Origin: Stakelama marina
Lineage (GTDB): Bacteria; Pseudomonadota; Alphaproteobacteria; Sphingomonadales; Sphingomonadaceae
Length of the DNA stretch: 64,000 nucleotides
NCBI RefSeq assembly: GCF_018122655.1
Contig: NZ_JAGRQC010000002.1
Location: forward strand, 248,001-312,000
Direction: 5' to 3'
Within the stretch, counting starts at the first letter, position 1. Each line of letters begins with the position of its first letter. Position numbers and translations under genes: made by a program. Below are positions 34,596 through 43,688 of this stretch, one piece after another. Under the pieces are notes generated by a model. That model was not told the origin of the DNA. It made no database searches and saw only the letters and a program-made list of their open reading frames with translations.

Positions 34596-36296
34596 ATGTC
34601 TTGGGGGGCTCATTCACGGATGCTGGCAGTGCTGGGCGCGGTTGCGGCCGCGTTGCTGCTGTTGGCGCCGACACCAGCGCGCGCATCGGGCGGTGTCGTG
34701 GGAGAACCGCTGGCGGTATGCGTGCTGCGCGCCGAACCGGGCATGACCGCCCGCAACCTGTTCGCGACCCCATCGAAATTCGATTGCCAGGCCCGCCAGC
34801 GATCGCTTGGACCGGGCGATTACTGGGTCATCAGCCAGCCGCTGACCGGCCTGTCGCAGCGTGAGCGCCGCACGCGCGTCCGCATCGCCAGCCTGTGGCA
34901 GAAAGACATCGCACTATATGCGCTCTACCCCGACGGACGCATCCGCGAATTCGCGCTGACCAACCGCCAGACGAGCTGGCACATCCACCTTGGCGCAATC
35001 GTCGAATGGGGGCTTCCCGACCGGGTCGAACCGCCGGTGCGACTGCTATGGCGCGTGCGCGGCGCGGCCAATCTGCGCGGCATCGTGGCGCTGCCCCGAT
35101 TGGCCTTACCGCGTGAGAGCGAACGCGCAAATCTGGAGATGGGCGCGCTCTATGCCGGCTTCGGCGGACTGTGCGTGGCGCTGCTGATCTACAACCTCGC
35201 GATGTGGGGCGCGCTGCGATACCGTTTCCAGCTCGCCTATTGCGCGATGGTCGCGTCGCTGGGGACGTATGCCGTCACCTCCTCGGGAGCTTTGGCATGG
35301 CTCGTCCCCAACATCCTCAACAACGATCGGTTGCGGCTCAATTACATCCTGCTCGCGGTGGCGGCGTCATGCGCGATGCTGTTCGCGCGCATGTTCTTCG
35401 AACGAAGTGTGACGCGCGGCTGGACAGGAAAACTGGCCAGTGTCGCAACGCTGCTGCTGCTATCCGAAACGCTCGTTTTCGCGATCGTGGCGCCATGGAA
35501 CATGCGCCTCTTCGACACGCTCTATTCGGCCTGCTTCGCGCTGATGCTCGTCGCGATGCTGTCGATCGTGTTCCGTGCCCGGCAGCTTCGCAGCCCATAT
35601 CTGTGGCTGTTCGCGCTCGCCTGGTCGGCGCCGGTTGCCTTCGCCACCATGCGGATGCTGTCGAATATCGGCCTGCTTCCGTGGAGCTTCTGGCTCGACA
35701 ATTCGACGATCCTCTCGATGAGCTTCGAGGCGGTGATGTCGACGCTCGCCATCGCCTATCGCATCCGCCTTATCAGCCAGGAACGCGACGAGGCGAAGAT
35801 GCAGGAAATGGCGGCGCGAATGCTCGCCGATACCGATCCGCTCACGGGTCTGCTCAACCGACGTTCGTTCCTCGCCAAGGCGATGCGCACCGACGAGGAG
35901 CAGAAGCTGCTTCTGATCGACCTCGACCATTTCAAGCGCGTCAACGAGACGATCGGCCATGACGGCGGCGACGAGGTACTGCGCATCTTCGCCCGCACGC
36001 TGCGGCTGTCGCTGCCGCCCGAAGCGCTGATCGCGAGGATTGGCGGAGAGGAATTCGCAGCGGCGATGCCCAGCCGGGTCGCCATCGACGTCGAAACGCT
36101 GCTCGCCAGCATACGGTCTTCGCGGATGCCGTTCGACATTGTCGTCACCGCCAGCGTCGGCACATGCCGCGGGCCGCTGAAGAGCGATACCGACTGGAAA
36201 CACCTCTATCGCAATGCCGACCGCGCCTTGTTCGCCGCAAAGTCGGCCGGGCGCGACCGCGTGCGACGTGCAGACCAACTCGCCACCGCCGCGTGA
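34596..36296 (+). CDS. Membrane diguanylate cyclase (7TM + GGDEF)
   Basis: The 566-residue protein should make cyclic di-GMP. A signal-like segment is followed by a periplasmic 7TMR-DISM-type sensor domain (about 30-185), seven hydrophobic helices (about 190-385), a short coil and a C-terminal GGDEF domain (about 405-555). The active site is RIGGEEF; DLDHFKRVNETIGHDGGDE carries the metal and guanine residues. No RxxD inhibitory site is seen five residues upstream of GGEEF. ATG 34620, preceded by GGGGGG, is an alternative start eight codons later. No EAL domain. Confidence 0.9.
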   Translation: MSWGAHSRMLAVLGAVAAALLLLAPTPARASGGVVGEPLAVCVLRAEPGMTARNLFATPSKFDCQARQRSLGPGDYWVISQPLTGLSQRERRTRVRIASLWQKDIALYALYPDGRIREFALTNRQTSWHIHLGAIVEWGLPDRVEPPVRLLWRVRGAANLRGIVALPRLALPRESERANLEMGALYAGFGGLCVALLIYNLAMWGALRYRFQLAYCAMVASLGTYAVTSSGALAWLVPNILNNDRLRLNYILLAVAASCAMLFARMFFERSVTRGWTGKLASVATLLLLSETLVFAIVAPWNMRLFDTLYSACFALMLVAMLSIVFRARQLRSPYLWLFALAWSAPVAFATMRMLSNIGLLPWSFWLDNSTILSMSFEAVMSTLAIAYRIRLISQERDEAKMQEMAARMLADTDPLTGLLNRRSFLAKAMRTDEEQKLLLIDLDHFKRVNETIGHDGGDEVLRIFARTLRLSLPPEALIARIGGEEFAAAMPSRVAIDVETLLASIRSSRMPFDIVVTASVGTCRGPLKSDTDWKHLYRNADRALFAAKSAGRDRVRRADQLATAA

Positions 36297-36335
36297 TGCT
36301 TGCCGGGCCGGACGCGGCGCGATATGCACCAATCC

Positions 36336-36539
36336 ATGACCGATCGGCGCAAATGGTTACTGGCGTTCGCAGCCATCCTGCTGACGATCGGCGTCGTGCG
36401 CCATCCCAGCGCCAACATCAACATTCTGACCCACGATGCGGGCGATCCGGCTCCGCATCGCCTGCACGCCGCGCTCGATCTGGGCATCGGCGCTGTTTCG
36501 GTCCTCGTCACATGGACCGGAAGCACGCTGGCGCGATGA
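36336..36539 (+). CDS. Small hypothetical membrane protein
   Basis: A 67-residue protein from ATG 36336 has two hydrophobic segments (WLLAFAAILLTIGVV and ALDLGIGAVSVLVTW) separated by a short loop containing HDAGDPAPHRLH. I do not recognise it. The open frame extends to a TTG at 36300 that nearly overlaps the cyclase stop, so coupling to that gene is possible. ATG 36324 is another start. Confidence 0.5.
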   Translation: MTDRRKWLLAFAAILLTIGVVRHPSANINILTHDAGDPAPHRLHAALDLGIGAVSVLVTWTGSTLAR

Positions 36540-36541
36540 CC

Positions 36542-36570
36542 TTGCGTCGCCCACGCGACCTGCTTACACC
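36542..36570 (+). promoter_or_regulatory. Promoter giving a probable leaderless acyl-CoA ligase mRNA
   Basis: TTGCGT (36542-36547), a 17-bp spacer and TACACC (36565-36570) end eight bases before ATG 36578. No Shine-Dalgarno lies between. Confidence 0.45.
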
Positions 36571-36577
36571 GTTGTAA

Positions 36578-38269
36578 ATGACCGATCCCGCGCAGGCATG
36601 GCGTACCGCCTACCGACATCCCGGTCGCTGGGAACAAGCCTTCCCGCCGCAGACCATGGTCGAACTGTTCGACGCGTCGGCAAAGGCCGCGGGCCAAGCG
36701 CCGCTGATCGACTTTCTCGGCCGCAAATACAGCTATTCCGAAACGCTCGACGGCGCGAACCGGGTCGCTTGCGGGCTGGCGGCGCTGGGATATGGGCGTG
36801 GTGACCGGATCGGGCTGTTCCTGCCCAACGTGCCGCATTATCTCGCCGCCTATTACGGCATCCTCAAGCTCGGCGCGACGGCGGTCAATTTCTCGCCGCT
36901 CTATACGGTCGACGAACTGGCGCATCAGGTCGCCGATTCGGGGACGAAGCTGCTCTTCACCATTTCCGCGACCGCATTGCTGCCGACCGCGCTCGAAGTG
37001 CTCGACAAGAGCGCGCTCGAACGCCTGATCGTCGGATCGGTGGCCGGTGCGCTGCCACCGACGAAATCGCTGTTCTACCGACTGTTTCGCGGCAGCGAAG
37101 TCGCCAAACGCCCGCATGACGAGCGCATCACCGCGTTTTCCAGCCTGATCGCCAACGATGGAAGCTTCACCGCACCAGCGATCGACGCCGAACGCGATGT
37201 GGCCTTGATCCAATATACCGGCGGCACGACCGGTACGCCCAAAGGGGCGATGCTGACGCACCAGAATCTGTCGGCCAATGCCCGGCAGGTGGCGGCGCTC
37301 GATCCGCAGCGCGGCAAGGTCGTCGATCGCATTCTGGGCGTGCTGCCGCTGTTTCACGTCTTCGCCAACACCTGCGTCCTGAACCGCACGGTGGTGACCG
37401 GTGGAGAGATCGTGATGCTGCCGCGCTTCGACGCAGCGCAGGTGCTGGCCGCGCTCGGCCGGACGCAGGCGACCGCGCTTCCCGGCGTGCCGACCATGTA
37501 TCAGGCACTGCTCGACCATCCCAAGACCGCGACGACGGACTTTTCGAGCCTGCGCGTCTGCATATCGGGCGGCGCACCGCTGCCCGCGGAGCTGAAGACG
37601 CGCTTCGAAGACGTGACCAAGGCGACGCTGATCGAGGGATATGGCTTGTCCGAAAGCTCCGGCGTGGTGTCGAGCAACCCCTATGAGGAGCTCAACAAGT
37701 CCGGAACCATCGGCCAGCCGATCCAGGGAACGCGCGTGCGCCTGGTCGACAAGGAAGACCCTGCGCGCCCCGCCCCCGACGGCGAGCCGGGCGAGATCAC
37801 GGTGGCCGGACCGCAGATCATGCTGGGATACTGGAACCGCCCCGATGCCGACGAAAAGGTCTTCGTGATCGACACGGACGGCACGAAATGGCTACGCACG
37901 GGCGATGTCGGGACGATCGACAGCGACGGTTATATCCGCATCGTCGACCGGCTGAAGGACATGATCGCGGTGGGCGGATTCAAGGTCTTTCCCAGCCAGA
38001 TCGAGGCGACGCTGTACCAGCACCCGGCGGTCAAGGAAGCGTTGGTGATCGGGGTGCCCGATGCCTATCGCGGTGAAAGCCCGCGTGCCTATGTCACGCT
38101 GAACGAAGGCTTTGAGATCAGCGGCCACGCGCTTGGCGAATGGCTCAACCCGCAGCTCGGCAAGCATGAACGTGTCGATCAGGTCGTCATCCGCGCCGAC
38201 ATGCCAAAGACGATGATCGGAAAGCTCGACCGCAAGGCGCTGCGCGCCGAAGTCGCGGCCGGCAAGTAG
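36578..38269 (+). CDS. Long-chain fatty-acid--CoA ligase
   Basis: The 563-residue adenylate-forming enzyme activates fatty acids to acyl-CoA. It has the P-loop YTGGTTGTPKGAML (about 213-226), GYGLSESSGV, the TGDVGTID hinge and the C-terminal catalytic Lys in KTMIGKLDRK. Overall it fits FadD; the gene is isolated from other beta-oxidation genes. The ATG has no Shine-Dalgarno and lies just downstream of a promoter-like sequence. Confidence 0.9.
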   Translation: MTDPAQAWRTAYRHPGRWEQAFPPQTMVELFDASAKAAGQAPLIDFLGRKYSYSETLDGANRVACGLAALGYGRGDRIGLFLPNVPHYLAAYYGILKLGATAVNFSPLYTVDELAHQVADSGTKLLFTISATALLPTALEVLDKSALERLIVGSVAGALPPTKSLFYRLFRGSEVAKRPHDERITAFSSLIANDGSFTAPAIDAERDVALIQYTGGTTGTPKGAMLTHQNLSANARQVAALDPQRGKVVDRILGVLPLFHVFANTCVLNRTVVTGGEIVMLPRFDAAQVLAALGRTQATALPGVPTMYQALLDHPKTATTDFSSLRVCISGGAPLPAELKTRFEDVTKATLIEGYGLSESSGVVSSNPYEELNKSGTIGQPIQGTRVRLVDKEDPARPAPDGEPGEITVAGPQIMLGYWNRPDADEKVFVIDTDGTKWLRTGDVGTIDSDGYIRIVDRLKDMIAVGGFKVFPSQIEATLYQHPAVKEALVIGVPDAYRGESPRAYVTLNEGFEISGHALGEWLNPQLGKHERVDQVVIRADMPKTMIGKLDRKALRAEVAAGK

Positions 38270-38277
38270 CGCGACCG

Positions 38278-38451
38278 CTATTCCCCCTTGCCGGGGATCT
38301 GTGACAGCTTGGTCAGCAACAGCGGAATATCGTCGGTTATCAGCGTGTCGCGCGGCAGTTCATAGCCCTGGCGCAGCACCTTCCTTGCAAGGTCGTGCCT
38401 TTCCGGCACCGGGCGCGTCCCCCGCTCCCTCAACTCAAATTCGCTAATCAT
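38278..38451 (-). CDS. Putative 57-residue conserved-looking small protein
   Basis: On the minus strand, ATG 38451 opens a 58-codon frame ending eight bases from the acyl-CoA ligase stop. The product starts MISEFELRERGTRPVPERHD, continues with LARKVLRQGYELP and ends LTKLSQIPGKGE. It is charged, helical and has no signal or membrane segment. It fills an otherwise empty 300-bp gap and has gene-like codon use. I do not recognise it. Confidence 0.55.
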   Translation of the reverse strand: MISEFELRERGTRPVPERHDLARKVLRQGYELPRDTLITDDIPLLLTKLSQIPGKGE

Positions 38452-38530
38452 TACGCAACCCGGATGAACAGCCGACGCGTATCCGTGCGCCGGTACCGGG
38501 CCTAATGTTTCAATGTTACAATCGTTCCGG

Positions 38531-38556
38531 CGCCTCGTCGCAAAATCGACGAGGCG
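38531..38556. repeat. Strong hairpin between small ORF and dehydrogenase
   Basis: CGCCTCGTCG pairs perfectly with CGACGAGGCG around CAAAAT. There is no T tract on the minus strand, so if it ends the dehydrogenase transcript it is not a classical terminator. Confidence 0.5.
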
Positions 38557-38587
38557 TTGCCGTTTTCGCAGCGGTGGAACGGCGCCG

Positions 38588-39952
38588 TCAGTCGGGAAGC
38601 ATTACCGATTTCAGGTTCATGAATTCGTGCATGCCCCATGGCCCCAGTTCGCGGCCATGGCCCGATTTCTTGACGCCGCCGAACGGAGCTTCGGGCGTCG
38701 AGGCAAGCATCTGGTTCACCGCGGTCATGCCCGCCTCGATATCGCGTTCGAAACGCTCCTGCTCGGCCTTGTCATGCGTCCACACGCTTGAGCCCAGCCC
38801 ATAGGGAATGTCGTTCGCAACACCGATGGCTTCATCGACGCCGCGAACCTTGAACAGCATTGCGACGGGCCCGAACACCTCCTCGCGCGCGATGTCGCTG
38901 TCGCGTGGAATGCCGGTGAGGATGCCCGGCGACATATAGGCCCCTGCCCGATCGAGCTTTTCGCCGCCGAACAGCAATTCGGCACCCGCTTTCTGCGCGC
39001 GCTCGACCTGGTCGAGCACGGTGTCGCGCTGTTCGAAACTCGACAGCGGCCCCATGTCGTTATCGTCGTCCATCGGATCGCCGACCTTCACCGCCTTCAT
39101 CGCATCGGCGAACTTTTCGGCGAACTGATCGAAGACATGCTCGTGGACGATCATCCGCTTGGCGCAGATGCACGACTGGCCGGCATTCTGGATACGCGCC
39201 TTCGCAGCCGTCTCGGCCGCCTCGTCGAGATCGGCCGAGGGCATGACGATGAACGGATCGGAGCCGCCGAGTTCGAGCACGACCTTCTTCAGCGCCTTGC
39301 CCGCCTGCTCGGCCACCTTGGCGCCCGCGCCCTCGCTGCCGGTGAGCGTGACCGCGACGACGCGTTCGTCGTCGATGACGCGCGCAACCTTGTCCGAACG
39401 GATTGCGAGGTTCTGGAACAGGCCCTGCGGCGCGCCGGCTTCGGCCACCATTTCCTCGATCAGCGCGGCGACGCCCTGCGTTATCGAGGCATGTTTCAGC
39501 AGGCCGACATTGCCCGCCATGATCGCCGGCGCGAGAAAGCGGACGACCTGCCAATAGGGGAAATTCCACGGCATCACCGCAAGCACCGGCCCCGTTGGCA
39601 GCCAGCGCGCGCGTGCGCGCCCCTTGGCCACCGCCACGTCTTCACCTTCCAGAAAGGATGGCCCGTGTTCGGCGTAATAGCGAAAGGCGGTGGCGCATTT
39701 TTCGACCTCGGCGATCGACGATTTCAGCGTCTTTCCCATTTCGCGCGTCGCGGTTTCGGCCAGCCGCTGCTTGTTCCCTTCGAACTGATCGGCAATCGCC
39801 GACAGGAGCTCGGTCCGGCGATCGAGCGAGGAAACGCGCCAGTCGCAATAGGCGGAGCGCGCCCGCCGCAGCGCGGTTTCGATGGCGTCGTCGTCCATCT
39901 CCGCGATCGGCTGGCCCTTTTCGCCGGTGGCGGGATTGATGCTCTCGAACAT
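38588..39952 (-). CDS. Succinate-semialdehyde dehydrogenase-type ALDH
   Basis: The 454-residue NAD(P)-dependent aldehyde dehydrogenase has VLAVMPWNFPYWQ, the catalytic Glu in VLELGGSDP and the catalytic Cys in NAGQSCICAKR, plus EEVFGPV and the C-terminal PFGGVKKSGHGRELG. Motif spelling is closest to the short GabD/Sad-type enzymes that oxidise succinate semialdehyde. GAGGAGA precedes ATG 39952. No other GABA genes are near, so the physiological aldehyde is uncertain. Confidence 0.88.
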   Translation of the reverse strand: MFESINPATGEKGQPIAEMDDDAIETALRRARSAYCDWRVSSLDRRTELLSAIADQFEGNKQRLAETATREMGKTLKSSIAEVEKCATAFRYYAEHGPSFLEGEDVAVAKGRARARWLPTGPVLAVMPWNFPYWQVVRFLAPAIMAGNVGLLKHASITQGVAALIEEMVAEAGAPQGLFQNLAIRSDKVARVIDDERVVAVTLTGSEGAGAKVAEQAGKALKKVVLELGGSDPFIVMPSADLDEAAETAAKARIQNAGQSCICAKRMIVHEHVFDQFAEKFADAMKAVKVGDPMDDDNDMGPLSSFEQRDTVLDQVERAQKAGAELLFGGEKLDRAGAYMSPGILTGIPRDSDIAREEVFGPVAMLFKVRGVDEAIGVANDIPYGLGSSVWTHDKAEQERFERDIEAGMTAVNQMLASTPEAPFGGVKKSGHGRELGPWGMHEFMNLKSVMLPD

Positions 39953-40040
39953 GGAATCTCCTCGAATGGCGTTCGATCAACGTAACGCGGCGCTCCGTGG
40001 GGAGTTGCAATCGCGCGGTCGCCTGCCGCATAGCGGTGCC

Positions 40041-40286
40041 ATGGCAGAAGACCGCAACATTGAAGATCTGAGCTTCGAACAGGCGCTGAAGGAGCTGGAG
40101 ACGATCGTCGGACAGCTTGAAAGCGGAGAGGCCGAACTGGACAAGGCAATCGGCCTATACGAACGCGGCGACCTGCTGCGCAAACAATGTGCCGCGCGGC
40201 TCGATGCCGCCCAGGCGCGGATCGAGGCAATCCGTCTCGACGGTGAGGGCAAGCCGGCCGGCACCGCCCCGTTCGACGCGGGTTGA
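40041..40286 (+). CDS. xseB: Exodeoxyribonuclease VII small subunit
   Basis: The 81-residue helical protein has the XseB hallmark FEQALKELETIVGQLESGE and LDKAIGLYERG. It joins XseA in degrading single-stranded DNA. ATG 40041 matches the family start; the frame is open upstream to 39882 without support. Its stop overlaps the start of ispA, an arrangement common in proteobacteria (xseB-ispA-dxs); dxs is not adjacent here. Confidence 0.95.
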   Translation: MAEDRNIEDLSFEQALKELETIVGQLESGEAELDKAIGLYERGDLLRKQCAARLDAAQARIEAIRLDGEGKPAGTAPFDAG

Positions 40287-41194
40287 ACGGCCCCGTGGCG
40301 CAGGCCTCGCTCGCGCTCGCATCGGCGCTCAAGGACGTCGCGGCGAATATCGACCGGCATTTCGATGCGCTGCTCGCAGTCCCCGACGACCCACGCGCCG
40401 AACTGTATGAAGCAATGCGCCACGCCGCGATCGGCGGGGGCAAGCGGCTGCGTCCGCTGCTGGTCCATGCGACTGCCAGGCTGTTCCACGTCGATGCGAT
40501 CTCGGTCACGCGCGTCGGCACCGCGATCGAGTGCATCCATGTCTATTCGCTGATCCATGACGACCTGCCGGCGATGGACAATGACGATATGCGCCGCGGC
40601 AAGCCGACCGTGCACAAACGGTTCGGCGAAGCGACCGCGGTGCTGGCGGGTGATTGCCTGCATGCGCTCGCATTCGAGATTTTGTCCGCCGAAGAAACGC
40701 ATCGCGACGCGTTCGTCCGCAGCGAGCTGGTCGCCGAATTGTCGCACGCCGCCGGGCCGAATGGCATGGCGGGCGGCCAGATGATGGATCTCGAAGCCGA
40801 AAAATCGAGCTTCGACCTGCCGACCGTCACGCGGTTGCAGGCGATGAAGACCGGCGCGCTGATAAGCTGCGCGGTCGAATGCGGAGCGATCCTCGGCCGG
40901 GTCGCGCCCGATGCGCGGACCGGGCTGCGCGGCTATGCCCGCGACATCGGCCTCGCCTTCCAGATCGCCGACGACATTCTGGATGTCGAAGGCGATGAGG
41001 AGCTGGCCGGAAAGAAGCTTCGCAAGGACGGCGATGCGGGCAAGGAAACGTTTCTTTCGCTGCTCGGCCTCGACCGCGCGCGGGAACAGGCACAGGCGCT
41101 TGTCGATCAGGCGATCGAACATCTTCACGGCTTTGGTGCCGAAGCAGATCTGCTGCGCGACATTGCGCGCTTCACCCTCGACCGCGACCGGTAG
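40283..41194 (+). CDS. ispA: Farnesyl/geranyl diphosphate synthase
   Basis: The ~300-residue polyprenyl synthase condenses IPP with DMAPP/GPP. Both aspartate-rich motifs are present: LIHDDLPAMDND (about 90-100) and QIADDILDVEGD (about 228-240), with GGGKRLRP near residue 52 and KTGALI. FARM spelling fits an IspA-type FPP synthase. The start may be TTG 40283, overlapping the xseB stop, or GTG 40295 four codons on. Products feed carotenoids, quinones and undecaprenyl lipids. Confidence 0.93.
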   Translation: MNGPVAQASLALASALKDVAANIDRHFDALLAVPDDPRAELYEAMRHAAIGGGKRLRPLLVHATARLFHVDAISVTRVGTAIECIHVYSLIHDDLPAMDNDDMRRGKPTVHKRFGEATAVLAGDCLHALAFEILSAEETHRDAFVRSELVAELSHAAGPNGMAGGQMMDLEAEKSSFDLPTVTRLQAMKTGALISCAVECGAILGRVAPDARTGLRGYARDIGLAFQIADDILDVEGDEELAGKKLRKDGDAGKETFLSLLGLDRAREQAQALVDQAIEHLHGFGAEADLLRDIARFTLDRDR

Positions 41195-41206
41195 GAGCAA
41201 CCGACC

Positions 41207-41713
41207 ATGACCATCCGCACCGGCATCTATCCCGGCACGTTCGACCCGATCACGCTTGGGCACATGGACATCATCCGCCGCGGTGCGAAGCTCGTCGACC
41301 GGCTGGTTGTCGGCGTGAGCACCAATCCGTCGAAATCGCCGATGTTCTCGGTCGAGGAACGGATGAAGATGGTCGAACGCGAAGTCGCCGGGATCGAGGG
41401 CGAGGTCCATGTCGTCAGCTTCAACGCGCTGCTGATGGATTTTGCCGAACGCGAAGGTGCGACGATCATCATCCGCGGGCTGCGCGCCGTCGCCGATTTC
41501 GAATATGAATATCAGATGGCGGGCATGAACCAGCAGCTCAACAATCGTATCGAGACGGTCTTCCTGATGGCCGATGTATCGCTGCAGCCCATCGCTTCGC
41601 GGCTGGTGAAGGAAATCGCGGTCTTCGGCGGCGATGTCTCGAAATTCGTCAGCCCGGCGGTGCGCGAGGAAATCACTGCCCGCGTCGCCGAGATGGGGCG
41701 CAAGGGCGACTGA
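41207..41713 (+). CDS. coaD: Pantetheine-phosphate adenylyltransferase
   Basis: The 168-residue enzyme carries out the penultimate step of coenzyme A synthesis. It has the nucleotidyltransferase motif YPGTFDPITLGH (Thr11, His19), IIRGLRAVADFEYEYQMA and the ASRLVKEIAVFGG loop. Length is typical. GGAG precedes the ATG, 12 bp after ispA. The cyclophilin gene follows after 83 bp. Confidence 0.97.
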   Translation: MTIRTGIYPGTFDPITLGHMDIIRRGAKLVDRLVVGVSTNPSKSPMFSVEERMKMVEREVAGIEGEVHVVSFNALLMDFAEREGATIIIRGLRAVADFEYEYQMAGMNQQLNNRIETVFLMADVSLQPIASRLVKEIAVFGGDVSKFVSPAVREEITARVAEMGRKGD

Positions 41714-41796
41714 CCGGCGGCAGCGCCATTCACGTTGGCGCAAGGGCCGATTTGGTCTAAGGCCCGGGCAACTATATTCCGGGAATTGGGGACATC

Positions 41797-42519
41797 ATGC
41801 GTTTCATTGCGTTTCTGCTCGCACTCGTCGCGTCGGTCGCGGCGATGCCCGCGCTGGCACAGGATCAACTGTTCACCGTGCCGGGCCGCAAGGCGCCGCC
41901 CAAGCCAACCGACAAGGAGAATCTCTGGCTGCTCGACCTGTCGGACGGCGGCCGGGTAACGATCCTGCTGCGCCCCGATGTCGCGCCCAAGATGGTCGAG
42001 CGCGTGAAGACGCTGACGCGCCAGCATTTCTATGACGGCACGATCTTTCACCGTGTGATGGACAACCCCATCCCCATCGCGCAGGGCGGCGATCCCAAGG
42101 GCGATGGAACGGGCAGTTCCGACCTTCCCGACCTGCCGGCCGAGTTCAACTATCTGCCGCATGTGCGCGGCGCGGTGTCTGCGGCGCGCGCCGAGGACGA
42201 GAACAGCGCGAACAGCCAGTTCTTCATCATGTTCCAGCCGTTTCTGCGCTTCGACCACAAATATACGGTGTTCGGCCGCGTGATCGACGGCATGCAATAT
42301 GTCGACAAGATCCACCGCGGCCAGCCGCCGGCCAATCCGACCAAGATCCTCCACGCCTATATCGCCGCCGACAACCCGCCGCCGTACAGCGCGGAAGCGC
42401 CGGTTGCAGCGCCCGCGCCGGGCGACGAGAATCTGACGCTGCCGGGGGTCAAGCCCACGGGACAGACGACGCCGGGCGCCGCGCCCGAGCCGGAGGCGGC
42501 GGGCGCATCGGGCGACTGA
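41797..42519 (+). CDS. Periplasmic cyclophilin-type peptidyl-prolyl isomerase
   Basis: The 240-residue exported protein (signal cleavage near ALAQ, residue 22) has a cyclophilin domain from about 42 to 195: FYDGTIFHRVM, IAQGGDPKGDGTG, ARAEDENSANSQFFIM and YTVFGRVIDG. The catalytic Arg and Phe/Met positions are kept. A Pro/Ala-rich tail of about 45 residues follows. It assists folding of secreted proteins. The adjacent coaD is an unrelated function. Confidence 0.92.
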   Translation: MRFIAFLLALVASVAAMPALAQDQLFTVPGRKAPPKPTDKENLWLLDLSDGGRVTILLRPDVAPKMVERVKTLTRQHFYDGTIFHRVMDNPIPIAQGGDPKGDGTGSSDLPDLPAEFNYLPHVRGAVSAARAEDENSANSQFFIMFQPFLRFDHKYTVFGRVIDGMQYVDKIHRGQPPANPTKILHAYIAADNPPPYSAEAPVAAPAPGDENLTLPGVKPTGQTTPGAAPEPEAAGASGD

Positions 42520-42550
42520 TCCCTGCGAATGACGGAAAATCGCGCTCACC

Positions 42551-42594
42551 CTCAGCCTGTCGAAGGGTGCTGACGCCGGCATCGACAAGCTCGG
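42551..42594. repeat. Dispersed-type inverted repeat
   Basis: CTCAGCCTGTCGA (42551-42563) is nearly the reverse complement of TCGACAAGCTCGG (42582-42594). This has the spelling of a dispersed repeat common in sphingomonad intergenic DNA. Confidence 0.6.
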
Positions 42595-42649
42595 CCCGAG
42601 CGGTTTGGGCGTGGCATAACGGCGGCGCAGCGCCGCAATCGGAGATGAC

Positions 42650-43675
42650 ATGAAGGTCGACGCCTTCGATTTCGAACTCCCGCCAGAGCGTATCGCGCTG
42701 CGTCCGGCGAGCCCGCGCGACGCCGCACGCATGCTCGTGGCCGATAGCGACGGGCTGCATGACCGCATCGTGCGCGATCTGCCGAAGATGCTGCGGCCCG
42801 GCGACTGCCTGGTGTTCAACGACACACGGGTCATTCCGGCCCAGCTTCAGGGCAAGCGCGGCGACGCCACGATCGGCGCGACGCTTCACAAGCGCGAAGG
42901 GCCGCGCACATGGCGCGCCTTCATCCGCAACGCCAAGCGCCTGCGCGACGGCGATGCGATCGATTTCGGCGCGGGCGTTACCGCCACCGCCTCCGACCGG
43001 GCCGAGGATGGCAGTTTCGCGCTCGACTTCGCCGGGGACGAGCCGGTCGAACTGCTGCTCGAACGCGCGGGGCAGATGCCGCTGCCCCCCTATATCGCGT
43101 CGAAGCGCGCAACCGATGAACGCGACGCCGAGGACTATCAGACGATGTTCGCGCGCGAGGCGGGCGCCGTTGCCGCCCCCACCGCCGCGCTGCACTTCAC
43201 GCCCGAGCTGATGGCCGCGCTGGACGACGCGGGCATCGCCCACGAAACGCTGACGCTGCATGTCGGCGCGGGCACCTTCCTCCCGGTAAAGGCCGACGAC
43301 ACCGACGACCACCGGATGCACGCCGAATGGGGCCGCATCGACGCCGCGACTGCCGACCGGCTGAACACCGTCCGCGCAAAGGGCGGTCGCGTGATCGCGG
43401 TCGGCACGACGAGCCTGCGGCTGATCGAAAGCGCGGCGGGCGACGACAATGTCATCCGCCCGTTCGAAGGCGATACCGCGATCTTCATCACGCCCGGATA
43501 TCGTTTCAAGGGCATCGACGGGTTGATGACCAATTTCCACCTGCCGAGATCGACGCTGTTCATGCTGGTATCGGCGCTGATGGGGCTGGAGCGGATGCAC
43601 GAGGTCTATGCTCACGCCATCGCGAACGATTATCGCTTTTACAGCTATGGCGATGCCAGCCTGTTGCTGCCCTGA
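42650..43675 (+). CDS. queA: S-adenosylmethionine:tRNA ribosyltransferase-isomerase
   Basis: The 341-residue enzyme moves the ribosyl part of SAM to preQ1-tRNA, giving epoxyqueuosine. Conserved segments include [54 protein letters not shown] and [19 protein letters not shown]. Length is normal. GGAG lies at the right spacing. tgt, the preceding step in the pathway, is 34 kb away rather than adjacent. Confidence 0.96.
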   Translation: MKVDAFDFELPPERIALRPASPRDAARMLVADSDGLHDRIVRDLPKMLRPGDCLVFNDTRVIPAQLQGKRGDATIGATLHKREGPRTWRAFIRNAKRLRDGDAIDFGAGVTATASDRAEDGSFALDFAGDEPVELLLERAGQMPLPPYIASKRATDERDAEDYQTMFAREAGAVAAPTAALHFTPELMAALDDAGIAHETLTLHVGAGTFLPVKADDTDDHRMHAEWGRIDAATADRLNTVRAKGGRVIAVGTTSLRLIESAAGDDNVIRPFEGDTAIFITPGYRFKGIDGLMTNFHLPRSTLFMLVSALMGLERMHEVYAHAIANDYRFYSYGDASLLLP

Positions 43676-43688
43676 CCCACAACCCTGA

